Origin: Pogonophryne albipinna
Lineage: Eukaryota; Chordata; Actinopteri; Perciformes; Artedidraconidae
Length of the DNA stretch: 64,000 nt
Assembly: GCA_028583405.1 (NCBI GenBank)
Contig: CM053263.1
Location: forward strand, 5,127,804-5,191,803
Reading direction: 5' to 3'
Shown: in pieces, positions 1 to 13,336 of the stretch
Position numbering within the stretch: position 1 is the stretch's first letter
Layout of the letters: each line of letters opens with the position of its first letter
The notes under the pieces: generated by a model
What the model was told of the DNA's origin: nothing
Database searches by the model: none
The model's input: the letters and a program-made list of their open reading frames with translations, nothing else
Position numbers and translations under genes: made by a program

Positions 1-532
1 GAGTTTATTTTGGACATAAGGCCGGAATGGGAGGAGGAAGGAGGAGGATCACTGCCCTGACTTTTTAAACCTGGAAGCTTCCCCGTCAACAAACAATACA
101 GGCAGCAGCTGGGGCTTACAGGAGAGTACACAGTACGATAAAATCGCTGTCATTAACAGTGGTTTAGCTAAACAGAGCACCGATAGGATTTTTCCCAGAC
201 ACTTAAAAGATAAATGTTTTAATAACCACTTTAGCCAGCTTTTAGCAGATGTAAAGAAAAAGCCCTACTACAGGCTGGGACTAGAAAGTGGATAAAGCAG
301 CCGGCAGAGTATGCGGAAAGAAGAAAGAGGTCACAGATGACTCACGATGGGAGAATGTTTGAGTGTGTGAGAATATTCTGGTGGATATGGGAATTGCAAA
401 GCAGAAAAGTCAACGTGTGAGCGAACAAATCAGAAAAGGTTCATGAGATAATTTGCAGCGGTGACACTTATTGTAAGTTGCTTTAGATAAAAGCGTCAGT
501 TATATGAATGAATGTAAAAAAGGTAACTTTAC
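1..532 (-). other. ccnd2-like intron 3, partial
   Basis: This stretch follows the donor of the third ccnd2 coding exon on the minus strand and runs off the window. I looked for the fourth D-cyclin exon, which should carry the YPPSM-type motif, on the minus strand and did not find it. The remaining coding exons should therefore lie before base 1. Nothing else is recognisable here. Confidence 0.6.
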
Positions 533-3500
533 CTGTGGCACAGAGGGCAATGAATGTCTCTGAGTGTTTGCGGACTATCGCCAGCTTTTCTTTGGGAAGG
601 GGCAGCCTGCGTACGATATGCTCTATAAAATCATTGGGGATGACTGAGGCCATGTTCCACTTCAACTTGCCCAGCACGACCAGCTCCCAGTCCTAGAAGA
701 GAGGGGAGAAGATGAGAAAGGAGGGGTAAGTAGGGTCAGAATCTCCTCAGTCAGAGGTTTAAATGGCGTGCTGCCATACCTCCATTGACCGTGAAGAAAA
801 TCACAGAGGAAATGGGTCTGTAAGAAGAGTAACATTTTTTCACTTTATCTCTCCTCGCTGTATCTTATTATCTGCGTGCCTTTCTCATTCCTCACATCCT
901 TTGTGTTCATAACGCCGGCATGTGACAAGCTTTGCCCTGCCAATGAGACAGCTAGCCCCTTCCTTCCTGTCACAAGCCTCAAAACAGCCACAGTGAGTTT
1001 GCACAGGCAGCAGCAAAAAGCCGCCTATTCATACAGCAGCGGCAAGAGAGGTGTACAGGGTTCATGATTTAATTTCCTGTGTGATGAGGCAATCTATAGA
1101 AAACACATGTTTAAAAAGTAAACCTACAGACCTAAAGAAATTGAAACTGAGATAAATTGATTAGATAATCTCAGACAAATAATGAGCCGTTAATGTTCTT
1201 AACTGAAACAGTGGATTAGGACTACTGTTTCTTTGAGCATTAGGAAAAGCGCTATAAAAATCCCATGTGTTATTATTAATAATACTCCATTATTTTTACC
1301 AAAATAACCATCCAAGAAGATGGCTTCCCTCGAGGTTTCCATTGTCTAGCTGTGCTAACTTACAAATGAGATTTTCTTCAGATCCCCACAAGTAAAGACG
1401 AGAGATTTGGAGACACATCAACAAATCTTACATTGTAAACTACAGTGTAAGATATCTGCTGTACACATTTTGACACATCCTTTTACATCTTTAAAAGTCG
1501 ATTTCATTTAGACATCGCTCATCAGACTGAATCATTCCAGACATATTTCCTCTTGGTCTCCCAAGACTTCAACACTGCTACACACAACTGTGGCAGATAG
1601 TTAAAGAAAGATCAAGTTAAATAAAGACTAATTGTAGTGTACTTTAGGTATCCTAATGTAGCAATTCAAGTAAATGTACACTGAAAACCCAAAGCCTACA
1701 GGGACAGTCCCCCCCAGCCCTTAACTCAACGTTTATCCGTCATCTGAAACATCATTCTCATTTACGTGGGTTTCCTGTACATAACCTATAGAACACATGC
1801 CTGCATTTAACCTATTTTAGCACTTGGGTAGATTGAGATGAGCGGGGCGGAGGTTTGCTGTCGCTGCGCTCACTTCCTGCACAGCTGCCCCCCCCCCCCC
1901 CCAACACATTCAACCCCTTTAACTCCTCTGTTGCAGCTGAAGCCTCAGTATTCATTACAAAGAGCTGCAACATCTTTGAGCAGCTCTTACGCCCTTCTCT
2001 GTGCATCCTGACAGGATATCCAGGAATCTGGAGTCTTAGGACAATATGGAGGATCAAATGAGATGAATGTCATTTCACTCAACGGCTGCAGGCGACACAT
2101 GAGGGTGTATAGAGCATGTGGAGCTGTTTGGCTAAAATAAGAAACAGATTGTAAATACCAAACATCACCAGGTCACAGATTCTCAAATGGCCCGGGGGGG
2201 GGGTTTTCTGCTTTTTCTTAACTAATGATTACTTTCTTAATTTACCATATTTTGTAAGTCGTAGTGAATTGTTTTCTTTATGTATCACAATTGTATGCTT
2301 TGCCTTCAATTATTTGTTTTTCTCAACCACCAAAACCTCCAAAGGTTATACATATATTTTGAAAATGTACTTGGAACTATGTTCCCGTCAATGGATAACC
2401 ATAGTCTGTTCTGCTTTTCTTCAACTCTTCCCTGAAATGCTATTAGATATCTCTGAATCATGGAAAACAGCTAATATGCAGGTCCATTGCCAATGAGCAT
2501 AATGAATCTGCTGATGATGAGTGTGTGATTCAGTGGAAAGCCTCAGGACAAGTTTGTAAGAAGAGCTTGTTGATTGTTTGGTGAACCTAATATGTCTGTC
2601 TTTGGAAAAAGGAAAATATAATAGAACAATAAAAACAATTACATTTTAGCTCTCAAAAACAACAGCTTCACGTTTAATAAGATGCTAATTAGGGAGTAAA
2701 TGTACATTTATTTAGAGATATGCTTCTCTTAATTATTACTCAAATGAATGTGTTAAGGTTAGAAATAAATAGCATTGTTGATGCTTTTCCAGGGGGGGAG
2801 AATTCATATAACTAACTGAAGCAGAGAGGAAGGCTATGCACTAGATATCCCAGACCTGTACTGCATAACTGGCACTAGATGGCAACACACGCCTCTCCAG
2901 TCCTCGTGGATCCCAAAAAAGGATGTGGCTATATTGTGCACAGCTCCACTTATAAGGAGCATGGGATACTTCCTGTGAAACCAATACAGCTATTAGCATA
3001 AGAAAATCTCCCAAAATATGACTCTGCATTTTGATGTTCTTGTGAACATGAATGGGGTTGGGGTGGGATATCCTATACTTACCAGCAGTTCTCGTGGTGA
3101 GATGGAGCCTTCTGTGTACACGCAAAGCTTTTCTGCTGATAGCGGCCTGCAGTCCTTTAGCTTGGAGGCCAGGAATATGCACACAGCTCCCAGAAGCTGC
3201 AAATAAGTCTTTCTTGTGGGTGTCACTGCTAAAAATCTGTCCAAATAATTAATAGCTAAAGGAAAGACGTCCTCATTGCTCTTCTCCTCCTCGCACACCT
3301 AAAATGAGACAGAAAAATGGAACAGAACATTTTAATTTGATGCAATATTAAAACACATATAAAAAGAAAAAGTAGGCTACACTTTTGTAAGCTTCAAAGC
3401 AAATCAGCAGTGGAAGATGGGGGTGGTTACTTGAAGAATGTGATTTTCCCATGCTAATGTTGTCTGTAGATTAGAGGTTAAATAAGTAATTTAAACACTT

Positions 3501-4368
3501 AGCAAAGTCAGTGAAAAGCAGAGTTACAAATGAGTTCATAGGAAGTCGTTCAGCAAAACGTCGCCATTCAACTCCTCTTCCTTGTTAGGGCTTGCCATCT
3601 TTAAAAAAATGTTTTAAATGAAAATAAATCATGTAGGACCTTTAAATCGTGTGCACAATCTTCAGAAGTTGTGTTCAAATACTTCCCGACAGTTAAAAAC
3701 CAGAACATTTTGCAAACATGACGTGATTTCATCTTGAAAAATGAAAGTAGTGTTGCATGCACGGTGCTATAGCAGAGCCAACGCGCTTGAGCAGTTTAAA
3801 ATAATTAATAATAATTAATTAAAAGAGGAACAGTCACTTTTTCGATCATGTAAATTAAGATTAACTTCCCCTCTGTCGCCTGAGCTAGCTAGTTAGCAAA
3901 AAGCATCAACTTTGCAGATGTTAACCAATGTAAATATATAGCTAGGCTATTTCTTTGAAGCTGAATTTTCTTCGTGGTGGAATTTCCGTTCTCCCACGCC
4001 TTTGGTGAGTCATTCTCATTCAATTGTCAAATAACATCCTTGTGTACTCGCCTTGAACTAAACAAAAACGTGTGTTCTGCACATACAGTAACTTAAAAAG
4101 ATGTACGTCAGCATGCAATAAGAAGAAATTAGCTAAAGCAGTTAGCTCATGAATGCAGAAAATGCCAACAAACCTCGTGCATCCAAACTGCAACCATTCG
4201 TCTCATATAAGGCTGAATATCCTTCTGGACCCGCTGGAAATACGTGCATTGAGGTAAAAACCTTTCCTCAATAGTTAATAAACTTTGCAACACTCTGTCA
4301 TCATAGAGGATGTTTGGGTCAGGCTGGGCTCTCACGGCTATGTCCGACTCCATGCAATAAAGCTCCAT
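533..4368 (-). CDS. ccnd2: D-type cyclin, cyclin D2-like (5' three coding exons only)
   Basis: D-type cyclins bind CDK4/6 and start Rb phosphorylation in G1. Three exons join in frame: 4174-4368 (195 nt, start codon at 4368-4366), 3083-3298 (216 nt) and 533-692 (160 nt). From memory these lengths match the first three coding exons of human CCND2. The protein opens with MELYCME, keeping the LxCxE Rb-binding motif. It continues with the cyclin box ([45 protein letters not shown]). The [14 protein letters not shown] stretch favours D2 over D1 or D3. The protein is divergent for the family (WMHEVC for WMLEVC, SEDV-type changes near the second exon start), which suits a teleost duplicate such as ccnd2b. 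The C-terminal part with the phosphodegron is outside the window, so intactness cannot be judged. Confidence 0.9.
693..3082 (-). other. ccnd2-like intron 2
   Basis: This is a 2.4-kb intron between coding exons 2 and 3. It holds homopolymer runs (a C run near 1888-1902, a G run near 2193-2202) and AT-rich sequence. No gene or clear repeat family is recognised. Confidence 0.7.
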
Positions 4369-7300
4369 GACTCGGGCCCCTTCTTCCCCCTTCCACTTTC
4401 TTTTTGTGTTTTTTTTTTGTTGTGACTAGATAAGACAGATACAAAAATAAATATTGTCACAATATTGTCGACAGGAGGAGGAGAAGTGCCCAGGATGAAG
4501 CATGAGGCTGAGACTGCTGCTGGGGGTTGACTCCAGTCCGTCCTCCTGCCTCACTGTTGCTTCTTCTTCTGCGCTCAGTGTGCGCTGCCTGATCCTGCTC
4601 CGAGTCAAACCGGGCACAACGAAGAATACAATATCCGGCAACAGCTTTCAAAATAAAAGCCGCTGTGGGACTATCCGTTCTCTTGTAACTGGTGGTGTTC
4701 TATGGACTGTTGGCTGAGCTTCCGGTCTCGCTCTACTTTCCTAACAATACTTTGAAAGAGGCAGACCTCGACTGTGACGTGGGCCTCATCTGTTTCACAA
4801 CTGGTTTATATCAGTCTATGGTTTCACTTTAGACTACTACCTACTTGTATGGTGCCTCTGCATGAAATATAGGATAATGACTACAATGAACCTATACTAA
4901 TTACATATGAGAGCTTATTTTAAGATAGCATAGTTGCTTATTATTGTAATCAAAGCACACTGCTAGTGCAGAATGAGTATAATGATAAAAACAGGACGAA
5001 TAGTTAAGATGTTTAGGGCAGCAGATGTACGTTTTTATAACGTGGGTTTGGGTGTAATCACCATATATGTCCTGCACTATATGGTCAAATATGTTTAGGT
5101 TATTGTAAAAATAAATATTTCATAAATCCTTTTTGAAGGCAGCACAAGAGTGAATATCAACAAGAACACTGCTGTATTGAAAACTGGAAAAATGCCACAT
5201 CACTAGTGTACAAATCATAGACTGTTGACATTATTATCAGCACTTTGCACTGTCTGCCACCAGTCCTGTATATCTAGAATGACAGAAAAGATTCCTAGCA
5301 TCCATGCAGACATTAGTACCTAAATATAGTTCTCAATCATGTTGCTCTCTGCTGCCAACTTACAGGTTACTATGTGCATTAAATGATCTGCTTCTCAGTT
5401 CAAAAAGTATCAACATATCTCTGTGCCAACTAATATTTAGCTCAAAAGACTGGAAGCAGTCCTTTCCATACAGATGCACATCTATATTCATTCTTTTTAT
5501 GTAGGAAAATTAAAGCACAAGACACGTTGATCCAGCCTGAAATATCTGGACAAATACTTCCTGGATTGGCATGAAATGTAGTAAAAACATTCATGGTTCC
5601 TCTGAATCGTCGTGACTTTGATGATCCTCTGACTTTTCTCAAACTCCACCGTCACTGAGAGTTTCACATTTGCTGGCTTGGGTTTCATTTCTCAATAGCT
5701 ACTGAATTAATTGTCAAAAAGTATTCATGGTTCCTTCTCAATGATTTGAAACCACCTTTGTGATCCATATTGTTTATAAAGCGCCATAACCAGGTTGGAT
5801 TGTAATTTAGTTTGTCCAAAATGTACTAACTTGCTAAATTAATTCCTATGAGCCTCAACTGTGTTATGTGTGCATGCTTATACAGTATCTTAAACTATAG
5901 TGTCAATGTACAGAGACACTAGACTTTCTTTATTATAGCATAACTGTTAGCAAAGGTTCATTATCTAATCACATGTGATAGCCTTTGCAAAAAAGTCAGT
6001 ACACAGTCTCTCTGAAACCATTGGTACTTTTTAATCAGGTCATAGTCCTGCCACATGAGCTGGGATCCTTGGAACGCAGTGTGATTTTGCTTACATCCTC
6101 ATGGAGAAGGGTGTGGACGGTATGTTGATCCCTTTCCAGGAAAATGTTTCCATAAGGAAGTCCTTTGGCAAAGTATGAGGATGGACATGCAAATCTACAG
6201 AGAGTGCTCAGGATGTCTAAAAAATGTTTTATTGTTCTTCTAAGACAGGATCTAATCGGAAAAAGCTAGGATAATAATAGAAGAGGATGTCATGATGTTG
6301 TAATGTTCCTATCATTGTGGATCCCTAAAGGCCATTTCCGTTCCATGGGTTTTCTCTGTGCAGCTGTAAGTGCTACATTCTTTATCAAAAGGCATCAAAC
6401 ATGCAGTTCAATTTCAGGCATCTAAATGTGCTGCTTCCGATCATGTGTAGGTATATTTACAGTCAGTTCAGTAGTTGAACTGAAACACTTCTCACTGGAA
6501 CAGCTTCTCAAACTTGACCCCTTTCACAGTTGCCACCAAAGAGCTGAATGAGATATGGAGTTTCATTGAGTAAAAAAGAGCACTGTGGGGCTATTATGAG
6601 AGCAGACTGTGGAGTGAGAATGGGAACTGTCTCTGTGGGAATGTCAAGGTTAGCAAGATTAGTTCTACTTCAAAGAAAGGGGGTGAATGTTTGAGAGGAT
6701 CCATCTTAAAATTGAGATTTCATGTCGGAGGGTTATCCCTTTGTCTGTTGATCAAGGTGCTGACAAATCCCATGGTTTAGTGTTTTTGTCCAAAGGGGGT
6801 CTCTCAGCAATAGCCCAAAGAAGCCTCCCATACCAGAGAAAGTCAAAGCATGACACTTGAGGGAAACAAAGGTGTTAGATAGATAGAGCAGCCTTACCCT
6901 GTTGCTGCTGTTTGTGTATGTGTCCTATGATAACACACGTCAGCCGCTATCACACACTCTGGGCTGCGCAGAGGTAACAGAGAGCGCTCAAAGCCCTGGG
7001 AAAACGTGGAGGAGCGTGAAATCACCTTGATCCAAAGATTCCTGCTGCATACCAGTCTACTGAACCCACCAGAGCACACAGGGGCCCGGAGATGGGCAAA
7101 CTGCCACATATGAAGGGAAAGAGACAAAGAAAGAGGAAGAGAAGGATCCGAGGGTGATCGTCAAAATCTTTAATCCCACAGATTGGATTGAAGCTTAACA
7201 TCATGTTATGTGTTTCCTGCGTAGGTCGCTCCATGAGGGAAGTCTCGCTCAGATATAAACACAGGATTTACTTTGACATGCCTGTTTCAGGGCCGAGCTT

Positions 7301-8754
7301 GATTACAGGTTGCCCATGTGCTCTGAGTTAAGCTAGCTGTTTGGGTTTACTGACAGTGGAAAAGAGGATGCTATGGCAGGAATGCTGTGGTGTGAACGGC
7401 GGTGAACACTCCTCCCAGTACTGAGTGATAGCTGGGCCAGTGGGCTAGATAAAGTGGCTTCTGTCACATGTTTGCATACTATATGCTTTCACATCAACTG
7501 ATTACACCCCACTGCAAGTGGACCAAACAAGAAAAGAAGGCGATATAGTTGTTCATGTGCTGTCTCATGTTCTTGCTCTTTCACATGCTATTCTGGTCAA
7601 GCTATCAGCAGGCCTCTATCGCAAATGTCACACATCAAAGCCGTCCTTTCACTGCCACTCACTCACTGCAGAGTGGCTGATGGGAAAAATTTGAATAGAT
7701 GGTGCTTCCAGGAGTTGTTCAGCAAATCATGATCAGGATCTGAGAAATAACTGTTTGTATCTGCGCTGCTCTTAACAGCTTCTGTGGTTTTACCCTACCC
7801 ACCATCTCATCATTATATTTTTTGCATGTGTTAATGCTTAGTTTTTGAGTAACCCCCACCACCAATCCTGTAGATGTGATTGTAGGCCCTGTGGCTAATT
7901 TGCTACTACGCAATTCGATTAGCAGACCAATAGAGTGCCGTCAAATCAGCGTAGGAAAGAGGGGGTGTTTTCCACACTGTGTCTCAGGAATGTTTTGGCT
8001 AAAGTGAAAGCAATCATTCAAACTGAAATGCCATCATTTGAGGAGACAATGACTGGACAGATAGCAGCATCCGGGCCTGGTCTTTAGTCGTCTGGGTCTT
8101 GAACACAACAGGGTTTCTTTTCTACAGTTTGGGCCTCGGTCATTGCTGAATGTCCCCCCTCCTTTTTAAGTCTGTATACAAGTCTGATGTCCGGCAGCTT
8201 GCATCCCTCACTCCTACCAGAGCCTCTGAGAACATTGCCCTATTCTCCTCCATGCACTCAGGAGTAATAACTGACTGAGGAGGGGAGAGGAAAACTTAAA
8301 ACAAAAGGAGTTCTATAAGGTGCCAGAACAAGACATTAAGGCTTGTGATGCTAAATGCTGCTGCAGTCATTATGTAGACCTGATTCTCCAGTCATAATTA
8401 GTAAGCAAACTTCAGTGAGTTGTAGAGGTGTTGGTAGGAAGATTGTGTTGTAATTGGATAGAGACGTTCCCGAAACTCTTTGATTCAACAGTGAACATTT
8501 GCAATTTTAGCAACAGGACTCATTTTCTACATGTGGGAGGTAGGGACACTAAGCACAAAGGGGAAGCCTACATTAAGCCATAACATAGGTTGGATTTTGA
8601 TTGGGTGAGATCACATCCTCTCCATTTCACAATGAACAAACCTCATGTCTAGAAGGAATCACAGATATTTGGATAAGATGAGTTTCGGGTCTGTCCTTCC
8701 CTCCCTCCATGCAGACAGAAAAAACAAGCATGCATGTAAGTAATGTCCATGGTC
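4369..8754. other. ccnd2-like 5' flank and intergenic DNA
   Basis: The sequence upstream of the cyclin start codon is a pyrimidine-rich leader (4369-4420), followed by intergenic DNA. Apart from the dispersed repeat at about 5495-5775, I see no exon with matching splice signals and no recognisable domain. The promoter must lie near 4.4-4.8 kb, but no core element can be assigned by eye. Confidence 0.5.
5495..5775 (-). repeat. Dispersed percomorph-type repeat fragment
   Basis: The phrases around 'ttggcatgaaatgtag', 'acattcatggttcc' and 'gactttgatgatcctctgac' match a family I recognise as very common in spiny-rayed fish. 'attcatggttcc' occurs twice inside the fragment (about 5589 and 5724). 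A related copy in the other orientation is at 19195-19580. No ends are clear. The family assignment is from memory. Confidence 0.5.
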
Positions 8755-8965
8755 ATGCTATCCAATCCAATCCAACTTTATTTATATAGCACTTTAAAAC
8801 CTCCAGACCAAAGTGCTGTACAGAGAGATATATAACATATAAAATCACACAGCTCAGCTCACAAAACATAAAATAAATACATTTAAAATAAAAGATACAA
8901 ACACAAAACAAACCAGAATAAACGTAACAATTACAAAAGGAGAGCTTTGAGAGCCTATGAGAGCT
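8755..8965 (-). repeat. LINE-like 3' tail repeat
   Basis: The segment starts with a 'atccaatccaa' iteration and 'ctttatttatatagcacttt', followed by 'ccaaagtgctgtac' and an A-rich stretch. This is typical of the terminal part of dispersed fish retroposons. No coding remnant is visible. The exact family is uncertain. Confidence 0.5.
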
Positions 8966-11900
8966 TGTCTGCAAAAGAGAGTGATGTTGTACGTCTAGAT
9001 GTTTGCCTGCTATATAACTCTGCAGTGGGTGCCCCCTTGTTCTGTTCCAGTATTACACTCTGAAGTTCCCTCAGCTTTAGTACTCATTTGCCTCACATCA
9101 CACAGATGTCTCAGGGCGGTGCAGAAGATGTGGGGGGTGGCTGGGTTGAGGCCAAGAGGCATCGGTGGCCTGTCACAAGTGAACAAGTGTGTGTGGTCAG
9201 AGATAAGGGAAGGAAGGACACAAACAAAAATTCCGGTGGAGGAGCTCCTGTGGCGGCTGTGGTTTTCTGAGTGCGAAGGATGCTGGACAACTGGAGCGAG
9301 CCGATTGGCTGGGCGAGGACAAAGTGGGTGTGTCCTGGCAGCGTCCTACTTCCTCTGTGTGATCATAAATGAGACGAGTGACAATTCATCAGGGACAGGA
9401 TGTCCAATAGGAAGACCAATCTCAGGGGTAGATAGAGGGCCTTGCAGCTGGTCACTCAATGACCTTGGATCAAATAAAAGTTAGTCTTTCTGTCTCTTCC
9501 CTTCTCAAACCCTCTCTCACTGTGCCCATAGAAGAATGAGGCATTAATCAGTAGCAGAGGTCTGAGTAGTTTCCAGTAAGTCATTTTGTTTGAGTTTATT
9601 TGAAACCAATGGGCCTCACTGTTCCACAAATAACATTGCTTTCTTCGTCCATTCACTTCCCTTTCGACTCTGCAACATTTCCACTCCTGCACACTTACAT
9701 TTCCCTCCTGAGAGAGAGGAGGAAATGGGGGGCCTCGCAATGTGAACGAAAGCTCTTTGAAAGCGGCTCTAGTGAGGCGATATGCTCCTTATAAACGTTG
9801 AGCAGGGAGGAATTCAGGGGCGGACTGCTGGGGCCTGGACTGTCTGGGAGCTGCCTGGTGTTTTCCTGTGTGTGATGCATGCTAACCCTGGGCCCCCTCG
9901 ACTCCTGCAGCCGCATAAAGAGGCCTCTGTAAGGCTGAGTCAGCTCCAGCCTTAATTCACCTCATTGGTCTCATTGCTTGATTACATTCAGCAGGGGGAC
10001 TCAGAAGGCCCCTACTTATCTCAGAATATCTCATGCATTGAAACAGAAGGATGGAAATCTATCGTTACCAGTATGAGAACTGGAGACTGCCACAACAATG
10101 GTTCTCGTGTAGTGCAGATAAACAATCAGGCTCTGAATTGTAGCCAATGCAAACACATCGATGTACACTGATAAGCATTGTCAGTTTAATAGATTAAGTG
10201 GGAGGGGGAAATATTGTTTCTGTGAGGTAACTCTTGTTTTAATGACATTGTCTTTAAATTGAAACCATTTGAATATTCTTGGCAGACTATGGTATTGCAA
10301 AACAGACTACATGTATCTCATTAAGCATAGGAGACAAAGGAAAAGTATCTGAAATAGAGGAAGCAACGCCTATTTAGAGTGAAATAGTCCTGAAACGACC
10401 ACTTTACTTCAACCACAAAGCAATTTTTTGGTCCATATCTGGCTTGCGGTGGGCTTAGGGATGCATACAAACCCACTCCTCATGTGATGGTAGAGCTTCC
10501 CTTGTATATTGCGTAATTCAGCATTCCTGAGGGCCTAAGTTTAAAAAAAATTAAGACAAAAACGGGGGCATACCAGCCGTATCAGCAGGAAATACCATGA
10601 TAAAAGTTAGTATAGTGATGGTGTGGTCAGGCGGTGGATGACAACATCGTTCTCCTCTATCCCCTGACATCCAGACTGGCTTTGATGTTGTGGGTGGGGG
10701 GTCCAGTGGAGCAGAGGGGCCAGCCCGCCTGGTGGTGCCCAGACCATTAGCTTCCATCCACCAGGGTGTTCCTGTCTCTGGCCATGCCATGGGATTTCAC
10801 ATACTGCGCAAATTCATCTTATCTCTCACTCAAGTGCAGGAATATGAGAAACAACCCAGTAATTTCTTCATCCTCTGATATTAAGATTACATTCATTCCA
10901 TGCCTCTTGATACAAATTAAGACATTTGGGGAAATATTTGATTGAAGTGGAAGTGTGGAAACGTCAAATTATAGTTTTATGGCGGGTATCTGACTACTTT
11001 TGACAGTTGCCAGCTAACCTGACATGCCAGACGTTTTTTTTTACAAAGAACCATCAGAGAAGCCAACAATGGAAATTGTCTGTGAAACAGATTACCTTTT
11101 CCAAAATACTTGACTTGTTATTAGACAGGGTTAGGGTTAGGGTTAACCATCTGTCAATCAAAGCAACACATAATTATCTATGTGAATCAACAGGTTGTTT
11201 TCCATATCTACATGCACACATGAACCGTGCAAATAAGTCCTCACAGGACAGACACAACATGTTACTTGAAGCCTGCCAAGATGGTTTTTAGTTTGATACC
11301 ATACAAATCAAGCTGCTGTGCTAGGTAAATGGCCAGCAGTTGCCAAGAAAAAGTCACAGTATTTAAATCTCCATTTTTCATTTAATTCTCCAATTGCAGT
11401 TTAACAATTTGGTTTTGCACGGGTTAAACAAATGTGATAAAACATGTAAAGTAATAAGAAGTTGCTGGTAGGCCACCTTCGGACCGAGTCAGCTTCCTAC
11501 ACACTGTTTCCAGACGCTGGTTGCTGGTTTCAGCTGTATATTTACCGTACAGACATTAGAGTGGTATCAATCTTCTAATATGCACAGAAAGAGAGAGAGT
11601 AAGCATTTTCCCCAAAATGTCAAACTTTTTCTGTAATAGTTTTTTTTATTTTCTGGAATTTCTCATTCTGAAATAGCTTAGTCAGCATTTTCCCATGCAT
11701 TTTACACTTTACTCAGGGTGGAGCCCTTTTAGCTCAGAAAGCTCAAAATCCAGTTGGACAGGCTGAGCTTTAGTTTAGACACCTACATAAAGCAAAAAGT
11801 ACTTCCAGCCCAGACAATACCAGTTGAAATCCAAACCTTCAGATAAGTCTTGATTAAATAACAAGCTTGCAGAACCGGATAACATGGCTTTGTTACTTAG

Positions 11901-12042
11901 CTAAGATCCCCCAGACCTATGAGGAGTGGATCATACTGATCATGATACGACATTCTACAAACACACAAAATAATTCCACACTCCTGGAAACATGAAATAT
12001 GATCCAACTAAACATTCCCACAAGGACTGCCTTGTTTAGCAG
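8966..12042. other. Intergenic DNA without recognised gene
   Basis: I see no exon series or known domain here. A 161-codon open frame at 8999-9484 (plus) has no recognisable homology or splice context. The one structured item is a short telomere-like run at 11127-11146. Confidence 0.5.
11127..11146 (+). repeat. Short telomere-like repeat (TTAGGG, about 3 units)
   Basis: Three consecutive GGGTTA units read on the plus strand, ending in 'ggttaacc'. The units are exact. The array is far too short to be a telomere; it is an interstitial motif. The complementary motif CCCTAA occurs in opposite orientation at 15497-15521. Confidence 0.8.
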
Positions 12043-12116
12043 CAGCGACGTGCAGTCAGGGGAGACAGGTGAGGCAGAGCCTCACTTGTCATTCTCGAAT
12101 GTAACGGAAAAAAAGA

Positions 12117-12144
12117 ATAATAATACAAATAATAATAATAATAA
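12117..12144. repeat. AAT microsatellite
   Basis: A short, slightly interrupted AAT run near the left end of the hAT-like element. Confidence 0.8.
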
Positions 12145-12989
12145 AATGTGTCCACTGATCTGTGTTGTAAATGTGATTTCTGTATGATTCCAATCGCTTT
12201 TTATAGTAAAAATCGGCTAATTTGCCGAGCTCCGCTACAACTACGGGGAGCGATGAGATTGAGAAGTGAGGCAGGGACGAGCTCTGCCTCACAGAAGCCC
12301 ACAGTAACTTGGCACTAATTTAACGGGCACTAATTTAGCGCGGGCACTTATTTTGTGAGCGCGCTCAAGCCAGTTACTGTGTGGTGAGGTGAGGCACAGA
12401 TGAGCTCTGCCTCACCTCAGAATGCGTCAGCCCACAGAAACTGGCTGGAAAGCGGGCCCTAAGCGCATGCCTGCACCATCTCACTGTATGTCACCAATGT
12501 AATGTTTGTAGATCCCTTTATTACATTTATCCTCGCCATCCATAGTCTCTAAATAACTTATTTCACGTATATATATATTATATTTAGGCTCGCTGGTCTC
12601 ATCATACAACGGCAATGAAAAAAGCACCAGGGGAGGCAGCCATAACCTCTGCCGCACTGAAGGGGGCGCAAGTGAGCCCACAGGTTCTTGTTGCTACTGT
12701 TATTCTACGCAGAGACGGTAGACGCAAACAACAAGCTAGACTTTTGAAACTACAGGAAGATAAGGAGGACTTTTACAAAACAGTAATAGAGATTGTTGTC
12801 CAGAAGGATAGCATGGACTTCATCTTCAAGTCAAGGTAAGACCACATTTGTAATGAAAATTGGATCTTACTAAGAGAGAACAATCCAATATTTAGATTTT
12901 GGGTAGGCTATCCTTTTGTTGAACGGTCTGTTTAAAATGAATCGAAGCATCAGACTAAAAGAGCTTTTGAAAATAACAGAATATTTCGA

Positions 12990-13336
12990 TTAAAGGTGGG
13001 GTAGGTAAGTTTGAGAAACCGGCACGATATACACTTTTTGTTATATTCCATGGAATGCTCTTAACATCCCGATAGCAATGAATATCTTAAGTGCTTTGAC
13101 AAAAAATACATAAAAAATTTCATCTGTGGAAGCCGTAGTACTGTAAAAAGCACGACCACTCATTTTAGCCGGCCCGGCTAAAATAACCTGCCTGTCAGCC
13201 TTCCATCTGTGCACAAACTTATCTCGTGCCCTCATTGGTCATGTGCGCGTTTGTGTGTGTTGGAGGAGGGGCTGTGTATTTTCAAATTCTAGCGCACTCG
13301 AGCTAGTTTCTCCAAAATTACCTACCCCACCTTTAA
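12990..13336. mobile_element. TTAA-flanked MITE, copy A (347 bp)
   Basis: TTAA stands at both ends (12990-12993 and 13333-13336). The termini are inverted (AGGTGGGGTAGGTAA on the left, complement on the right). A TAGCCGGCCCGGCTA palindrome is in the middle. Copy B of the same family is at 61170-62331 in opposite orientation and shares both ends and the palindrome. TTAA target use is typical of piggyBac-like or Kolobok-like transposons, but no transposase is visible, so the superfamily is inferred. Copy A is shorter and looks like an internal deletion derivative. Confidence 0.85.

Noticed and set aside
8999..9484. 161-codon plus-strand frame in the gene-free interval
   Set aside because: No homology I recognise, no splice or polyadenylation context, and composition like its surroundings. 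A protein search would be needed to revive it.
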